Assembly (NCBI GenBank): GCA_041652575.1
Contig: JBAZHC010000014.1
Coordinates: forward strand, 37,927-101,926
Length of the DNA stretch: 64,000 bases
Direction of reading: 5' to 3'
Source of the DNA: Phycisphaerae bacterium
GTDB lineage: Bacteria; Planctomycetota; Phycisphaerae; Sedimentisphaerales; UBA12454
The notes under the pieces are model-generated. The model was given only the letters and a program-made list of their open reading frames with translations, did not search any database and was not told the DNA's origin. Within the stretch, counting starts at the first letter, position 1, and each line of letters begins with the position of its first letter. This document shows positions 42,309 to 50,352 of this stretch, in pieces. The translations under genes were made by a program, and so were the position numbers.

Positions 42309-42574
42309 TGCTGCTTTTTCTCCATATTCTGCTCAATAAACGCCCTGACCTCAGGTTTGAGGTATATCGTTTCAATATCCAAAACTTCACTTACCGCCTT
42401 TGCGCAAATTGCCGCGACTTCATAATCGCTCGAATCGGCATCCGCAAAAAAGAAGGAACCGTCTTTTATCTTGCACAAACCTGAACCGCCGCCGCCAAGC
42501 GAATCTTTACGTATTTTAACACCATTTCCCTCAAGCAGCTCCAGCAGTTCTTCAAGAACGGCCTTATTATCCAT
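42305..42574 (-). CDS. Small protein coupled to a response regulator
   Basis: 89 residues, unrecognised. Starts with an acidic helix (NKAVLEELLELLEGNGVKIR), then a glycine stretch LGGGGSGLCKIKDGSFFFAD, then a helical region with a cysteine (AICAKAVSEVL). Overlaps the following response regulator by ATGA, so both are made together. Gene pairs with this glycine/cysteine motif may be a conserved regulator module, but I cannot name it. Confidence 0.65.
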   Translation of the reverse strand: MDNKAVLEELLELLEGNGVKIRKDSLGGGGSGLCKIKDGSFFFADADSSDYEVAAICAKAVSEVLDIETIYLKPEVRAFIEQNMEKKQQ

Positions 42575-42618
42575 AAAAATTATATTTCCATTATCTGTGT
42601 ATTATTGTTTTAGTCCCG

Positions 42619-42645
42619 TCCGCCATAGCCTTATGCGATGGCGGA
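42619..42645. repeat. Hairpin in the divergent kinase/receiver promoter region
   Basis: TCCGCCAT and ATGGCGGA pair over 8 bp around an 11-base loop, between the divergent genes ending at 42574 and starting at 42756. It has the same GCCAT/ATGGC core as other palindromes here; it may be a dispersed element or an operator. Confidence 0.5.
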
Positions 42646-42755
42646 TAGCTTTATTATTCATATCTTTAAGGAAAAACTTCTTAAATGTCGATAAACATAA
42701 TACTGTAATTTTATCTTAATTGTAATTTTTTTTAAAGTCTTTTTTGATTTAGTCC

Positions 42756-43544
42756 ATGGAGGACACCTTGCAGCAGATAATTGAGAAACGCCGTTCTCTT
42801 AACAAAGAGATTAATATGCAACTACAGCAGAATAAAGAACTTCAGGCACGTCTGGCAAAGCTCCAGACCCTTGCTAATCTGGGTACTATCAGCGCGATTG
42901 TCGCCCATGAAATTAATAATATCCTTATGCCGCTGGGCAATTATGCCCAGGTTGCGCTGAATAATCCCAACGATGCCGCCCTGACTCAGAAGGCCCTTCA
43001 GAAAACCGTATTTAATAGCGCCCGTGCCTCTGAAATTCTCGAAAGCATCCTGGCCGTCGTAAATGGTGAAGCGATTGATAAAAAAATATGCAGGTTGAAA
43101 CAGCTCGTTAACGAAGTCTTTTCCTGCATTGGCAGGGATTTCGATAAAGACAAAATAAAGGTCAAACTCGAAATTCCAGATGAGCTTAGCTTCCTTGCTG
43201 TTCCGGTCCAGTTGCAGCAGGTATTGATGAACCTGATTTTAAACGCCCGTGAAGCGATGATGCCTTCCGGCGGAACGCTGACCATAAAAGCCATCTGCCA
43301 GCAGGCTTCTGTCGTAATAGAGATATCTGACACTGGCTCCGGCATTTCACCGGAGAATATGGAGAAAATCTTTGAGCCGTTCTTCTCGACAAAGACTCCT
43401 CAGTCCCCTGCCGGTCGGGTCGGCGCAGGCCTTGGCCTTGTGTTCTGCAAAGAGATTATCGATTCGCACGAAGGAACAATCGAAGTTGACTCCGAATCGG
43501 ACAAAGGAACAAAATTTATCATTACTTTGCCGATTGGCAAATAA
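42756..43544 (+). CDS. Soluble sensor-less histidine kinase
   Basis: 262 residues: a coiled-coil start (about 8-38), a HisKA dimerisation domain with His51 (AHEINNILMPLGNYAQ) and a HATPase domain with NLILNAREAM, DTGSGISPENMEKIF and VGAGLGLVFCKEII. There is no sensor or membrane region, so input must come from a partner. It lies divergent to the small protein/receiver pair at 41829-42574 with 181 bases between, the likeliest cognate acceptor. The closest layout is NtrB-like kinase cores. ATG 42756 lacks a strong ribosome-binding site. Confidence 0.88.
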   Translation: MEDTLQQIIEKRRSLNKEINMQLQQNKELQARLAKLQTLANLGTISAIVAHEINNILMPLGNYAQVALNNPNDAALTQKALQKTVFNSARASEILESILAVVNGEAIDKKICRLKQLVNEVFSCIGRDFDKDKIKVKLEIPDELSFLAVPVQLQQVLMNLILNAREAMMPSGGTLTIKAICQQASVVIEISDTGSGISPENMEKIFEPFFSTKTPQSPAGRVGAGLGLVFCKEIIDSHEGTIEVDSESDKGTKFIITLPIGK

Positions 43545-43555
43545 CCGCGACGTTG

Positions 43556-44926
43556 CTACTCGTCAATAATTGTTGTCACTATATCGGCTATGGCTTTTTT
43601 GGTCGGGTAATTTGCGTTATTCGTGATGATTGAGAAGATGTATTCTCTGCCTCCGTTTTCGGCGACGCATACTCCCGATAAAGCTCGCACGCCGTTGATA
43701 TAGCCGCTTTTTCCAAACACTTTTCCGCCATATTTATTTTTATTGAATCGACTTTTAATGGTACCGTCCACACCGCTGATGGAGAGTGTCTGTTTGAACT
43801 CCGGCCAAAACCGGCTCTTATAAGCGTCCATTATCACACGACTGATAGCGTTTGCGGATAGTTTGTTTACATTGCTAAGTCCGCTTCCGTCGTCGATATA
43901 AAATTCGGTCTTGTCAATGCCGAGGCTTAAAAGGTAACTTCCAATAGTTTTTCTTCCTGCCTGCCAGCTTCCCGCTTTCCCGCCTGTCATCGTATTAGCT
44001 GCCAGTGTTTTTAAAAGACATTCCGCGGCTATTTGAAGGCTGACCTTATTGCAGTTTTGGATAACTTCCATTATAGGCGTATTGAACTCGGCGATAATTT
44101 GAACATCCTGCTGGTTAACGCCCATCTCGGTTAAAGGGCTTTCAACGCTTATACCTGCCCGGCGTAGATTTTCAGTGAGCAGATAGCCGAAGAACAAAGC
44201 GGGCTTTTCAATAGTGACATCGAACGACGCGGCGTTTCTGCATTTGCCGTAAACTATAATCAGATTCGCCTGTTCTGTACGGTTTGAGCCTATGGCACTT
44301 TGACCTTTTGATATCGGCTTAACGTTGTTAAGCAGTCGCAGAAATGCCGTATCAGGTTCTTTAGTCAGTTTAATTCCACTGTCAGTCCTTGCAGCGGAAA
44401 TTTTTACACAGTTGCCGTTATAGTTAAGGCCGCTTATTTCGCTTGAGTAAGGTCTGTTAAGCTGGTCTCTGGGCCAGTTCGGATTAATACGTTCACTATC
44501 GAAAATGGAACTGTCGACGGTTATGCTGTCTAATTTTTCTATGGATTTCGCCTTGAGTGCTTCTGTGATTTGTCCTATGAAATCTTTACCGGCAAATCCC
44601 AAAAGCGGGTCGCCCCCTCCGATTACGACGAGCTTGTTGCCTATCAGTCCTGCTCTTGTTACGAATTTATAATCTGTGCCGAGACGTTTTAACGCGGTAA
44701 AGCTTGTAATTAATTTCATATTGGATGCAGGCGTAAGCGGTGTTGCAGGGTTATAACTGAATACACATTTTCCTGTTTGCGCGTCAACGACCATAACACT
44801 GTATTCAACATTCTTCTGGTCTTTTCTTGCAATTATATGTTCTATTTTTTCCTGTATAGACGCACTGCAGGCGGCCTGCTGTATCAAAACCAGCATCAAT
44901 ATCGCAAAACGCCTTATTCTGACAAA
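43556..44926 (-). CDS. dacB: D-alanyl-D-alanine carboxypeptidase/endopeptidase (PBP4, S13 family)
   Basis: About 456 residues. A hydrophobic signal (RRFAILMLVLIQQAACSA) leads into the S13 fold. The active-site SxxK is in TPASNMKLITSF, SxN in DDGSGLSNVNKLSANA (Ser-Asn-Val-Asn region), and the KTG-like triad is KSG in FGKSGYINGVRALSG. The intervening domain II/III region is present at normal length. It trims peptidoglycan stem peptides in the periplasm. The frame opens further upstream at GTG 44962, but the signal peptide begins naturally at ATG 44926. The gene is divergent from the pyr leader. Confidence 0.9.
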   Translation of the reverse strand, partial: FVRIRRFAILMLVLIQQAACSASIQEKIEHIIARKDQKNVEYSVMVVDAQTGKCVFSYNPATPLTPASNMKLITSFTALKRLGTDYKFVTRAGLIGNKLVVIGGGDPLLGFAGKDFIGQITEALKAKSIEKLDSITVDSSIFDSERINPNWPRDQLNRPYSSEISGLNYNGNCVKISAARTDSGIKLTKEPDTAFLRLLNNVKPISKGQSAIGSNRTEQANLIIVYGKCRNAASFDVTIEKPALFFGYLLTENLRRAGISVESPLTEMGVNQQDVQIIAEFNTPIMEVIQNCNKVSLQIAAECLLKTLAANTMTGGKAGSWQAGRKTIGSYLLSLGIDKTEFYIDDGSGLSNVNKLSANAISRVIMDAYKSRFWPEFKQTLSISGVDGTIKSRFNKNKYGGKVFGKSGYINGVRALSGVCVAENGGREYIFSIITNNANYPTKKAIADIVTTIIDE

Positions 44927-45113
44927 TGGCATGGGTAGAATTTCTAACAAAAAAACGACCACAAAGCAACTAATAATATAACTTATTGTAAAATAATGAT
45001 TTATGGCTGATATTTGCGGATTGTCCTGAATTTTTCCTGTTTTTTTGGTTTTTTTCGTATAACATTATTTAAAATAAGAAGTTATACGATTTTCGTTATT
45101 TTTTTATGTCAGA

Positions 45114-45142
45114 TTGACAATGTTATTTGTGATAGTTATACT
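45114..45142 (+). promoter_or_regulatory. Strong promoter of the pyrKD leader
   Basis: TTGACA (45114-45119) and TATACT (45137-45142), spacer exactly 17 bases. Predicted transcription start about 45149, only a few bases before the leader ORF ATG at 45152, and 128 bases before pyrK. Confidence 0.8.
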
Positions 45143-45151
45143 TGTTTCTCA

Positions 45152-45265
45152 ATGAAAACAAGAATTTTGCGGCTTTCAAGCCGTGGCGCGCTTCCGGAAT
45201 ACCAGTGGATGAATATTCCGGAAGTTTTTTTATATATTGACAGTTCAGTACATAATTGTTTTTAA
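45152..45265 (+). CDS. Candidate pyr leader peptide
   Basis: A 37-codon frame starting MKTRILRLSSRGALPEYQWM a few bases after the predicted transcription start, so the message would be nearly leaderless. It passes through the terminator hairpin (45191-45231) and stops 11 bases before pyrK. The placing resembles the pyrBI leader peptide of enteric bacteria, where translation coupled to slow transcription prevents termination. No ribosome-binding site is visible, and the peptide has no known relatives, so translation is hypothetical. Confidence 0.4.
   Translation: MKTRILRLSSRGALPEYQWMNIPEVFLYIDSSVHNCF
45191..45231 (+). terminator. Intrinsic terminator (attenuator) before pyrK
   Basis: CTTCCGGAATA and its exact complement form an 11-bp stem around a 12-base loop, followed by seven T. 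It lies 45 bases before ATG 45277 and downstream of a strong promoter, with no larger gene between. A smaller hairpin (CGGCTT/AAGCCG) precedes it and might be part of an alternative fold. Confidence 0.85.
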
Positions 45266-45276
45266 TATAGTTACTT

Positions 45277-46221
45277 ATGGCAAGTGCACCGTCAAAAAAG
45301 GGAATTTACAATGCGATTGTCCTGCAGAATCGCAGCTTGGGCGATAAATTTTTCCGTCTGAGCCTGGAACTTGAGAAAAAAACTCATATCTCGTTTTCCC
45401 ATGCATCCGCAGGTCAGTTTGTTGAAATTGATGTTTCAAAACTTGCCCTGCCGGTTGAAAAGCTCATCCCCGGGCAATTTTCAGACAGCGCTTCGAGAAA
45501 TGTTATCCTGCGAAGGCCCTTTAGTTTTTCCGATATAGACTGCAGCAAAGACTGTACTATCGTGGAAATTCTTTATTGTGTCCTTGGCCCTGCGACCTTG
45601 CGAATGAAAACTCTCAAACCCGGCGACACTGTCAATCTTATAGGCCCGCTCGGAAACGGTTTCACGATTTCTGAAAAGAAAAAAAATGTAATACTCGTCG
45701 CAGGGGGAATGGGAGCGCCCCCGCTTATACATCTTGCGAAGGTTCTGAAAAAACAATGCCCCGACACGGGAATAACAGCGTTTGTCGGCGCAAAGACAAA
45801 AGACGATTTGGCGTTCTTCGATATAAAGACAGACAGGCTGAAGAAAAAAACTGATATTACATTAGAAGAATTCGCAAGACATAACATAAAGACATTTATA
45901 AGCACAGACGACGGCTCTGCGGGCTTTAAGGGCTTTGTTACAGAGATATTCAAAAGTCAGCTCACACAAAACAAACTACAGCTCGAAGACGCGATAATTT
46001 ACGCCTGCGGCCCGGAAGCGATGCTTTCTGCCACTGCCTCTTTGAGCAGTGAATTCAAAATCCCCTGCCAGGTAAGTCTCGAAAGACGAATGGCCTGCGG
46101 TATCGGTTTGTGCCAGAGCTGTGCGGTTAAATGCCTCGATAAAACAAGCGGAAATACTTCATACAAACTCTGCTGTAAGGATGGTCCTGTTTTCTGGTCT
46201 GACGAGGTTGTATGGCAATAA
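45277..46221 (+). CDS. pyrK: Dihydroorotate dehydrogenase electron transfer subunit
   Basis: 314 residues, of the FAD/[2Fe-2S] ferredoxin-reductase-like family; longer than Bacillus PyrK by about 55 residues, partly from an insertion near 45-75. FAD-binding ILRRPFSFSD, the NAD-binding IGPLGNGF and LVAGGMGAPPLIHLA, and the cluster ligands RMACGIGLCQSCAVKC with a later Cys (KLCCKDGP) are all present. It passes electrons from the PyrD flavin to NAD+. Stop overlaps the pyrD start by 10 bases. ATG 45277 has no Shine-Dalgarno sequence, consistent with coupling to a leader. Confidence 0.93.
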   Translation: MASAPSKKGIYNAIVLQNRSLGDKFFRLSLELEKKTHISFSHASAGQFVEIDVSKLALPVEKLIPGQFSDSASRNVILRRPFSFSDIDCSKDCTIVEILYCVLGPATLRMKTLKPGDTVNLIGPLGNGFTISEKKKNVILVAGGMGAPPLIHLAKVLKKQCPDTGITAFVGAKTKDDLAFFDIKTDRLKKKTDITLEEFARHNIKTFISTDDGSAGFKGFVTEIFKSQLTQNKLQLEDAIIYACGPEAMLSATASLSSEFKIPCQVSLERRMACGIGLCQSCAVKCLDKTSGNTSYKLCCKDGPVFWSDEVVWQ

Positions 46222-47153
46222 AAAATAAAGATATTGACCTTTCGGTTAATCTGGGCCCGATGAAGCTCGTGAACCCGCTGATGACCGCTTCGGGAACGTG
46301 CGGTTATGCCGACGAGCTTGACGACTTTATGGATATAAACCTCCTTGGCGGCTTTATCACAAAGAGTATCACCCTGCTGCCGCGTCAGGGAAACGATGTG
46401 CCGCGGATTGTCGAGACGGATTCCGGTATGCTCAATGCAATCGGACTTGCCAACATAGGCGTTGAGAAATTCATACAGGAAAAGATTCCCTTAATGTCGA
46501 GGTACAAAACTCCGTTCTTTGTGAACATTGCCGGCCAGACTATCGATGATTATGTCGCCGTCGCCGGAAAACTGGCGCAATGCGGACGGATAGCAGGTCT
46601 CGAACTGAATATAAGCTGCCCCAATGTCAAAAAGGGAGGCATAACTTTCGGCACTGACCCTGCTCTTGTCCGGCAGATTACCGGCGAAGTAAAAAAAATC
46701 ATTAAAGATAAAATTCTAATCGTCAAACTTACACCGAGCGTAACTGATATCAGCGCCATTGCCCGTGCGGCGGTCGATTGTGGCGCAGATGCCCTTAGTC
46801 TTATCAATACCTTTACGGCGATGGTTATCGATATTGAGACCAAAAAGCCCGTTCTCGCCAATCGCACAGGCGGCCTTTCCGGCCCTGCCATAAAGCCGAT
46901 AGCGGTTTATCTTGTAAATAAGGTCTATAATGAAGTCGCTAAACCCGCGGGCATCCCTCTTGTTGCAGGCGGAGGTATAAGAACCGCCTCCGACGCAATT
47001 GAATTTATCATCGCGGGAGCGACAGCCGTAACCGTAGGTACTGCCGGTTTCGTTTATCCTGATACTGCGGTCAAAATTATAGACGGCATAAACAAATATT
47101 GTATTCGGCATAATATAACTGCCATTAACGAACTTATTGGCAGCTTGAAATAA
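46212..47153 (+). CDS. pyrD: Dihydroorotate dehydrogenase, class 1B catalytic subunit
   Basis: 313 residues. FMN TIM-barrel enzyme oxidising dihydroorotate to orotate in pyrimidine synthesis. Shows LVNPLMTASGTCGY, the class-1 NISCPNVKKGGITFG block with the catalytic-loop Cys, KLTPSVTDI, NTFTAMVIDIETKKPVLAN, GGLSGPAIKPIA and VAGGGIRTASDAIEFIIAGA. Together with pyrK this is the NAD-dependent class 1B pair, cytoplasmic and not quinone-linked. Translationally coupled to pyrK. Confidence 0.95.
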   Translation: MAIKNKDIDLSVNLGPMKLVNPLMTASGTCGYADELDDFMDINLLGGFITKSITLLPRQGNDVPRIVETDSGMLNAIGLANIGVEKFIQEKIPLMSRYKTPFFVNIAGQTIDDYVAVAGKLAQCGRIAGLELNISCPNVKKGGITFGTDPALVRQITGEVKKIIKDKILIVKLTPSVTDISAIARAAVDCGADALSLINTFTAMVIDIETKKPVLANRTGGLSGPAIKPIAVYLVNKVYNEVAKPAGIPLVAGGGIRTASDAIEFIIAGATAVTVGTAGFVYPDTAVKIIDGINKYCIRHNITAINELIGSLK

Positions 47154-47201
47154 CTTTACTTTGAAGATATAATACTATCCTGATTTATTCTGGCGGCAAA
47201 A

Positions 47202-47510
47202 ATGGATACACTTAAAGCACTTTATGAATATTTTCCGGCTTCTGTTTTTACAGGCAGAGCTTTGGTCTTTATAAGCGAGGACTGGCGGATTGAGCTTACC
47301 GAGCATCCGAATTCTGATTTCAGCAAAAAAAACAGCCATTGTCCGATTATAAGGGTCAAGGTTTTTAAGAAGGCTTTGAACGGCGAATTTGTGCCGGGCC
47401 ATTATGAGGATTTTCAGATAGAAGCCCTCGGCGAACTTGCTTCGCAGATTGAACGATATATCCAGGCCGCTGTCGGCAAAAATATCAGGGAATACGGCTT
47501 AGATGTCTGA
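47202..47510 (+). CDS. Small conserved-looking protein upstream of a DUF167 gene
   Basis: 102 residues with no signal or membrane segment and no motif I recognise. Contains ALVFISEDWRIELTEHPNSD and VPGHYEDFQIEALGELASQI. Its last 8 bases overlap the DUF167 gene, and that gene overlaps the TPR gene after it, so these three are co-translated. A weak GGCGG-type ribosome-binding site precedes ATG 47202. Confidence 0.6.
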   Translation: MDTLKALYEYFPASVFTGRALVFISEDWRIELTEHPNSDFSKKNSHCPIIRVKVFKKALNGEFVPGHYEDFQIEALGELASQIERYIQAAVGKNIREYGLDV

Positions 47511-47808
47511 AAACATTTTGAATATTACCGAAAAGGACGGCCGGGTGGTTTTCAATATCAAGGTCGCCCCCGGCAGCAGCAGAACGGATATTGCCGGAAT
47601 TTATAACGGTATGTTAAAGGTCAGGCTTTCGGCCGCGCCGGAAAAAGGCAAAGCCAACCATGCTCTTATAAAATTGCTTGCGGAAAAATTCGATATTCCT
47701 AAAAATCAGATAACTATTACGGCGGGTCTGACTTCAAAAATAAAACAGGTATCGATAAAAGATATAACTCGCCAAATGATTGACGCTATTTTGAGTGACA
47801 GCGAATGA
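47503..47808 (+). CDS. DUF167 (YggU-like) family protein
   Basis: 101 residues, matching the family through KVAPGSSRTDIAGIYNGML, KVRLSAAPEKGKANHALIKL and ITITAGLTSKIKQVSI. The fold is known from YggU-type structures, the function is not. Start overlaps the preceding gene by 8 bases; the stop overlaps the TPR gene start (ATGA). Confidence 0.85.
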   Translation: MSENILNITEKDGRVVFNIKVAPGSSRTDIAGIYNGMLKVRLSAAPEKGKANHALIKLLAEKFDIPKNQITITAGLTSKIKQVSIKDITRQMIDAILSDSE

Positions 47809-49481
47809 AAAATAAATTTACTCTTTTAATATTGATTGCTATCTGCCTGCCTGCTGTCGCGGCGGGATATTACCCTAATTCGATTGAAGAGGTTCTAAAG
47901 CTCAGCGATAATGACATAGACATTGCCGCAAGTGTCCTGCTCGTAAGTAAACGGTGGGACCCGCAACTCGATATAAACCGCTACCTCGACATTATTGACG
48001 ATATGGCCCGGCAGGTCCGTCAGATGACAAAATCTTCTTCCAACAGCCGTAAAACGGTAGATGCGATTAATGAGCTTTTATTCAGGAAGTTCGGTTTTAA
48101 ACCTGTCGATAACGCCAACAATCCGGACGACCTTTTTCTCAATACGGTTATCGACAACAAAAGAGGATATTGCCTGAGCCTGTCGATACTGTATCTTTCT
48201 CTCGGCGAAAGACTCAACCTGCCTTTGCACGGCGTGGTTGTTCCCGGTCATTTCTTTGTTCGGTGCAACGACGCCAGCAAACCTTTCAATATTGAAACTA
48301 CTCAGGATGGCGCAAATCCGCCTGACAAGCACTATATCAAGGAATTCAAAATACCTGCCGCCACAAATAACATTTATCTTCGCAACCTTACCAAAAAGGA
48401 GACTATCGGCTGCTTTTTCAATAATCTGGCCAATAACTATTTCGGCAGCGGCCAGATAGAGAACGCTTTTTATTACCAGCGGCTGGCGGTCGCTCTTACC
48501 CCGATGCTCGCAGAGGCACGGACGAATCTCGGCAATATTTACCTGAGAAAAAATATGACCGATGCTGCGATTCAGCAGTACGAAACGGCTCTCGAAATAA
48601 ATTCAGCGGACGCGAAAACGCATCATAACCTTGCAAACGCATACAGAAAAAAGGGCCTTCCGGACGCGGCAATCAAACAATATAACATCGCTCTTGAACT
48701 TGACCCCAATTATGCCGAAATCTACAAAGGTCTTGCCGAGGCGTACCATTTGAAAGGTCTCGATGACAAAGCCATATCGACACTGAAGAAAGCTGCCGAC
48801 GTTAATTCACGCGACCCAGATATCTACATTACTCTGGCCGGGATTTATCAGGACAAAAAACAACTGGACTCGGCTGTTTCAAATTACAGACGTGCCCTTA
48901 TTCTCAAAACAAACTCGGTTGAGGCCGCCTGCGGTCTGGGCTATGTTTATTTTCAGAAAGAAATGTACAACGAGGCGATCGAGCAGTTTCGAACGGCGGT
49001 GTATTATGAGCCGTTAAATGTCAGGGCGCATATGGGGCTTGCCCTTGTTTATAACAAGCTCGGCTGGGTGGAAGATGAAATACAGGCTTACGAAAATGCC
49101 ATAAAGGCCGACCCTAATATGGTCGCCGCATGGCAGAATCTCGCCAATATTTATATGGACCGCAAGCTTTACGACCTTGCCGAAGAGAACTACAAAGCCG
49201 CGATAAAACTGAATCCTAATGATGCCGACCTTTATTTTAATCTCGCTGTTTCGTATTCGGCACGCAAACTATATGAAGATGCGAAACAATGCTATTTAAA
49301 AGCCATTGAACTCCGCTGGAACTATCCTGCCGCGCACAATAATCTGGCAATTACCCTATACTCGCTCAGCAAGTATCAACAGGCCATCAACCATGCGAAA
49401 ATTGCTCAGCAGCAGGGTTTCAAGGTCTCTGCTGATTTTCTGAATCAGTTAAATAATATCGTTAAACAAAGCAACCCATAA
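47805..49481 (+). CDS. Exported SirB1/transglutaminase-like protein with TPR array
   Basis: 558 residues. Signal peptide about 1-20 (KNKFTLLILIAICLPAVAA). A SirB1-like transglutaminase-fold domain (about 20-195) has NKRGYCLSLSILYLSLGERL with the Cys, and LPLHGVVVPGHFFVRC with the His of the family. About ten TPR units follow, such as TNLGNIYLRKNMTDAAIQQY and HNLANAYRKKGLPDAAIKQY, to the end. This domain pair is common in planctomycetes and related phyla; activity is unproven, though catalytic-type residues are kept. Translationally coupled to the DUF167 gene. Confidence 0.85.
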   Translation: MKNKFTLLILIAICLPAVAAGYYPNSIEEVLKLSDNDIDIAASVLLVSKRWDPQLDINRYLDIIDDMARQVRQMTKSSSNSRKTVDAINELLFRKFGFKPVDNANNPDDLFLNTVIDNKRGYCLSLSILYLSLGERLNLPLHGVVVPGHFFVRCNDASKPFNIETTQDGANPPDKHYIKEFKIPAATNNIYLRNLTKKETIGCFFNNLANNYFGSGQIENAFYYQRLAVALTPMLAEARTNLGNIYLRKNMTDAAIQQYETALEINSADAKTHHNLANAYRKKGLPDAAIKQYNIALELDPNYAEIYKGLAEAYHLKGLDDKAISTLKKAADVNSRDPDIYITLAGIYQDKKQLDSAVSNYRRALILKTNSVEAACGLGYVYFQKEMYNEAIEQFRTAVYYEPLNVRAHMGLALVYNKLGWVEDEIQAYENAIKADPNMVAAWQNLANIYMDRKLYDLAEENYKAAIKLNPNDADLYFNLAVSYSARKLYEDAKQCYLKAIELRWNYPAAHNNLAITLYSLSKYQQAINHAKIAQQQGFKVSADFLNQLNNIVKQSNP

Positions 49482-49505
49482 AATTTTTACATGGAAGGAA
49501 CGAAA

Positions 49506-50330
49506 ATGGCTGAAAAAAAGAAAAAAAGTAATGGATTGAACATTTTATTTGCCATCATCGTGATTATTTTCATCGTTGTAGTTATCGGTCTGGTTTCCAT
49601 TGATGGAATTCTCAAAAGTGCTGTTGAGAAAGCGATAGCGAAGCAGCTCAACGTCGACGTTTCCACGGCAAAGATAAGCCTGAGCATTCTTTCAGGCAAC
49701 GTTACGGTTTCCAAACTCAAGATAGGCAACCCGCCAGGATACCAGTACAAAAACGTTCTCGAAGCAAACTCAATTTCGGTAACAACCAGTATCAGTTCGC
49801 TTTTAAGCAATCCAGTCGAGATCAACGATATCACGATTGACGGCGTCTCTATGGTAATCGAGCAGAAAGGTCTTACGAATAACGTCAGCGATATACTCAA
49901 ATCGATACCTGAAAAGCCGAAAACCGAAACCACTGAGCCTGCGAAAAACGCGAAAGGCGTTCACATTTCAACTGTCGATATGAAAAACCTCAATGTAACC
50001 GCAAAACTTCTCCCTGTCCCCGGCAAATCCGATGCTTTAAAATTGAAAATTGCATCGATACATCTGACTAATTTAGGCGGTGAAAAATCATCCCTAAGTG
50101 ACGTTGTGGGCAAAATATTCGCAGCGATTTCAAGCGAAGTCGCCTCTCAGGGCGCCGGCATCCTTCCGTCCGATTTGCTTGGACCTATTCAGGAAAATCT
50201 CGGCAAATCGCTTGAATCGATTGGCGACATTGGGAAAGGGCTTTTTAAATCTACAGACAAACCTGCTGGTGAAGGAACACAGGATACGACAGTAAACAAG
50301 CTCAAGGGATTGTTTGAAAAGAAGAAATAA
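49506..50330 (+). CDS. AsmA-like membrane-anchored protein
   Basis: About 274 residues. One N-terminal membrane helix after a lysine-rich start (LNILFAIIVIIFIVVVIGLV), then a beta-rich region typical of the N-terminal AsmA/DUF748 fold: ISLSILSGNVTVSKLKIGNP and NPVEINDITIDGVSMVIE. AsmA-like proteins bridge or help lipid movement in the envelope; this one is short and lacks the usual long repeated middle. ATG 49506 is chosen over one 15 bases upstream because GGAAGGAA sits 7 bases before it. Independent of the preceding TPR gene in function. Confidence 0.65.
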   Translation: MAEKKKKSNGLNILFAIIVIIFIVVVIGLVSIDGILKSAVEKAIAKQLNVDVSTAKISLSILSGNVTVSKLKIGNPPGYQYKNVLEANSISVTTSISSLLSNPVEINDITIDGVSMVIEQKGLTNNVSDILKSIPEKPKTETTEPAKNAKGVHISTVDMKNLNVTAKLLPVPGKSDALKLKIASIHLTNLGGEKSSLSDVVGKIFAAISSEVASQGAGILPSDLLGPIQENLGKSLESIGDIGKGLFKSTDKPAGEGTQDTTVNKLKGLFEKKK

Positions 50331-50352
50331 TTGAAACTCGCTGCATACTACA

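Noticed and set aside
45014..45265. 83-codon protein gene before pyrK
   Set aside because: Its first half covers the promoter; only the part from 45152 could be transcribed, as a leader.
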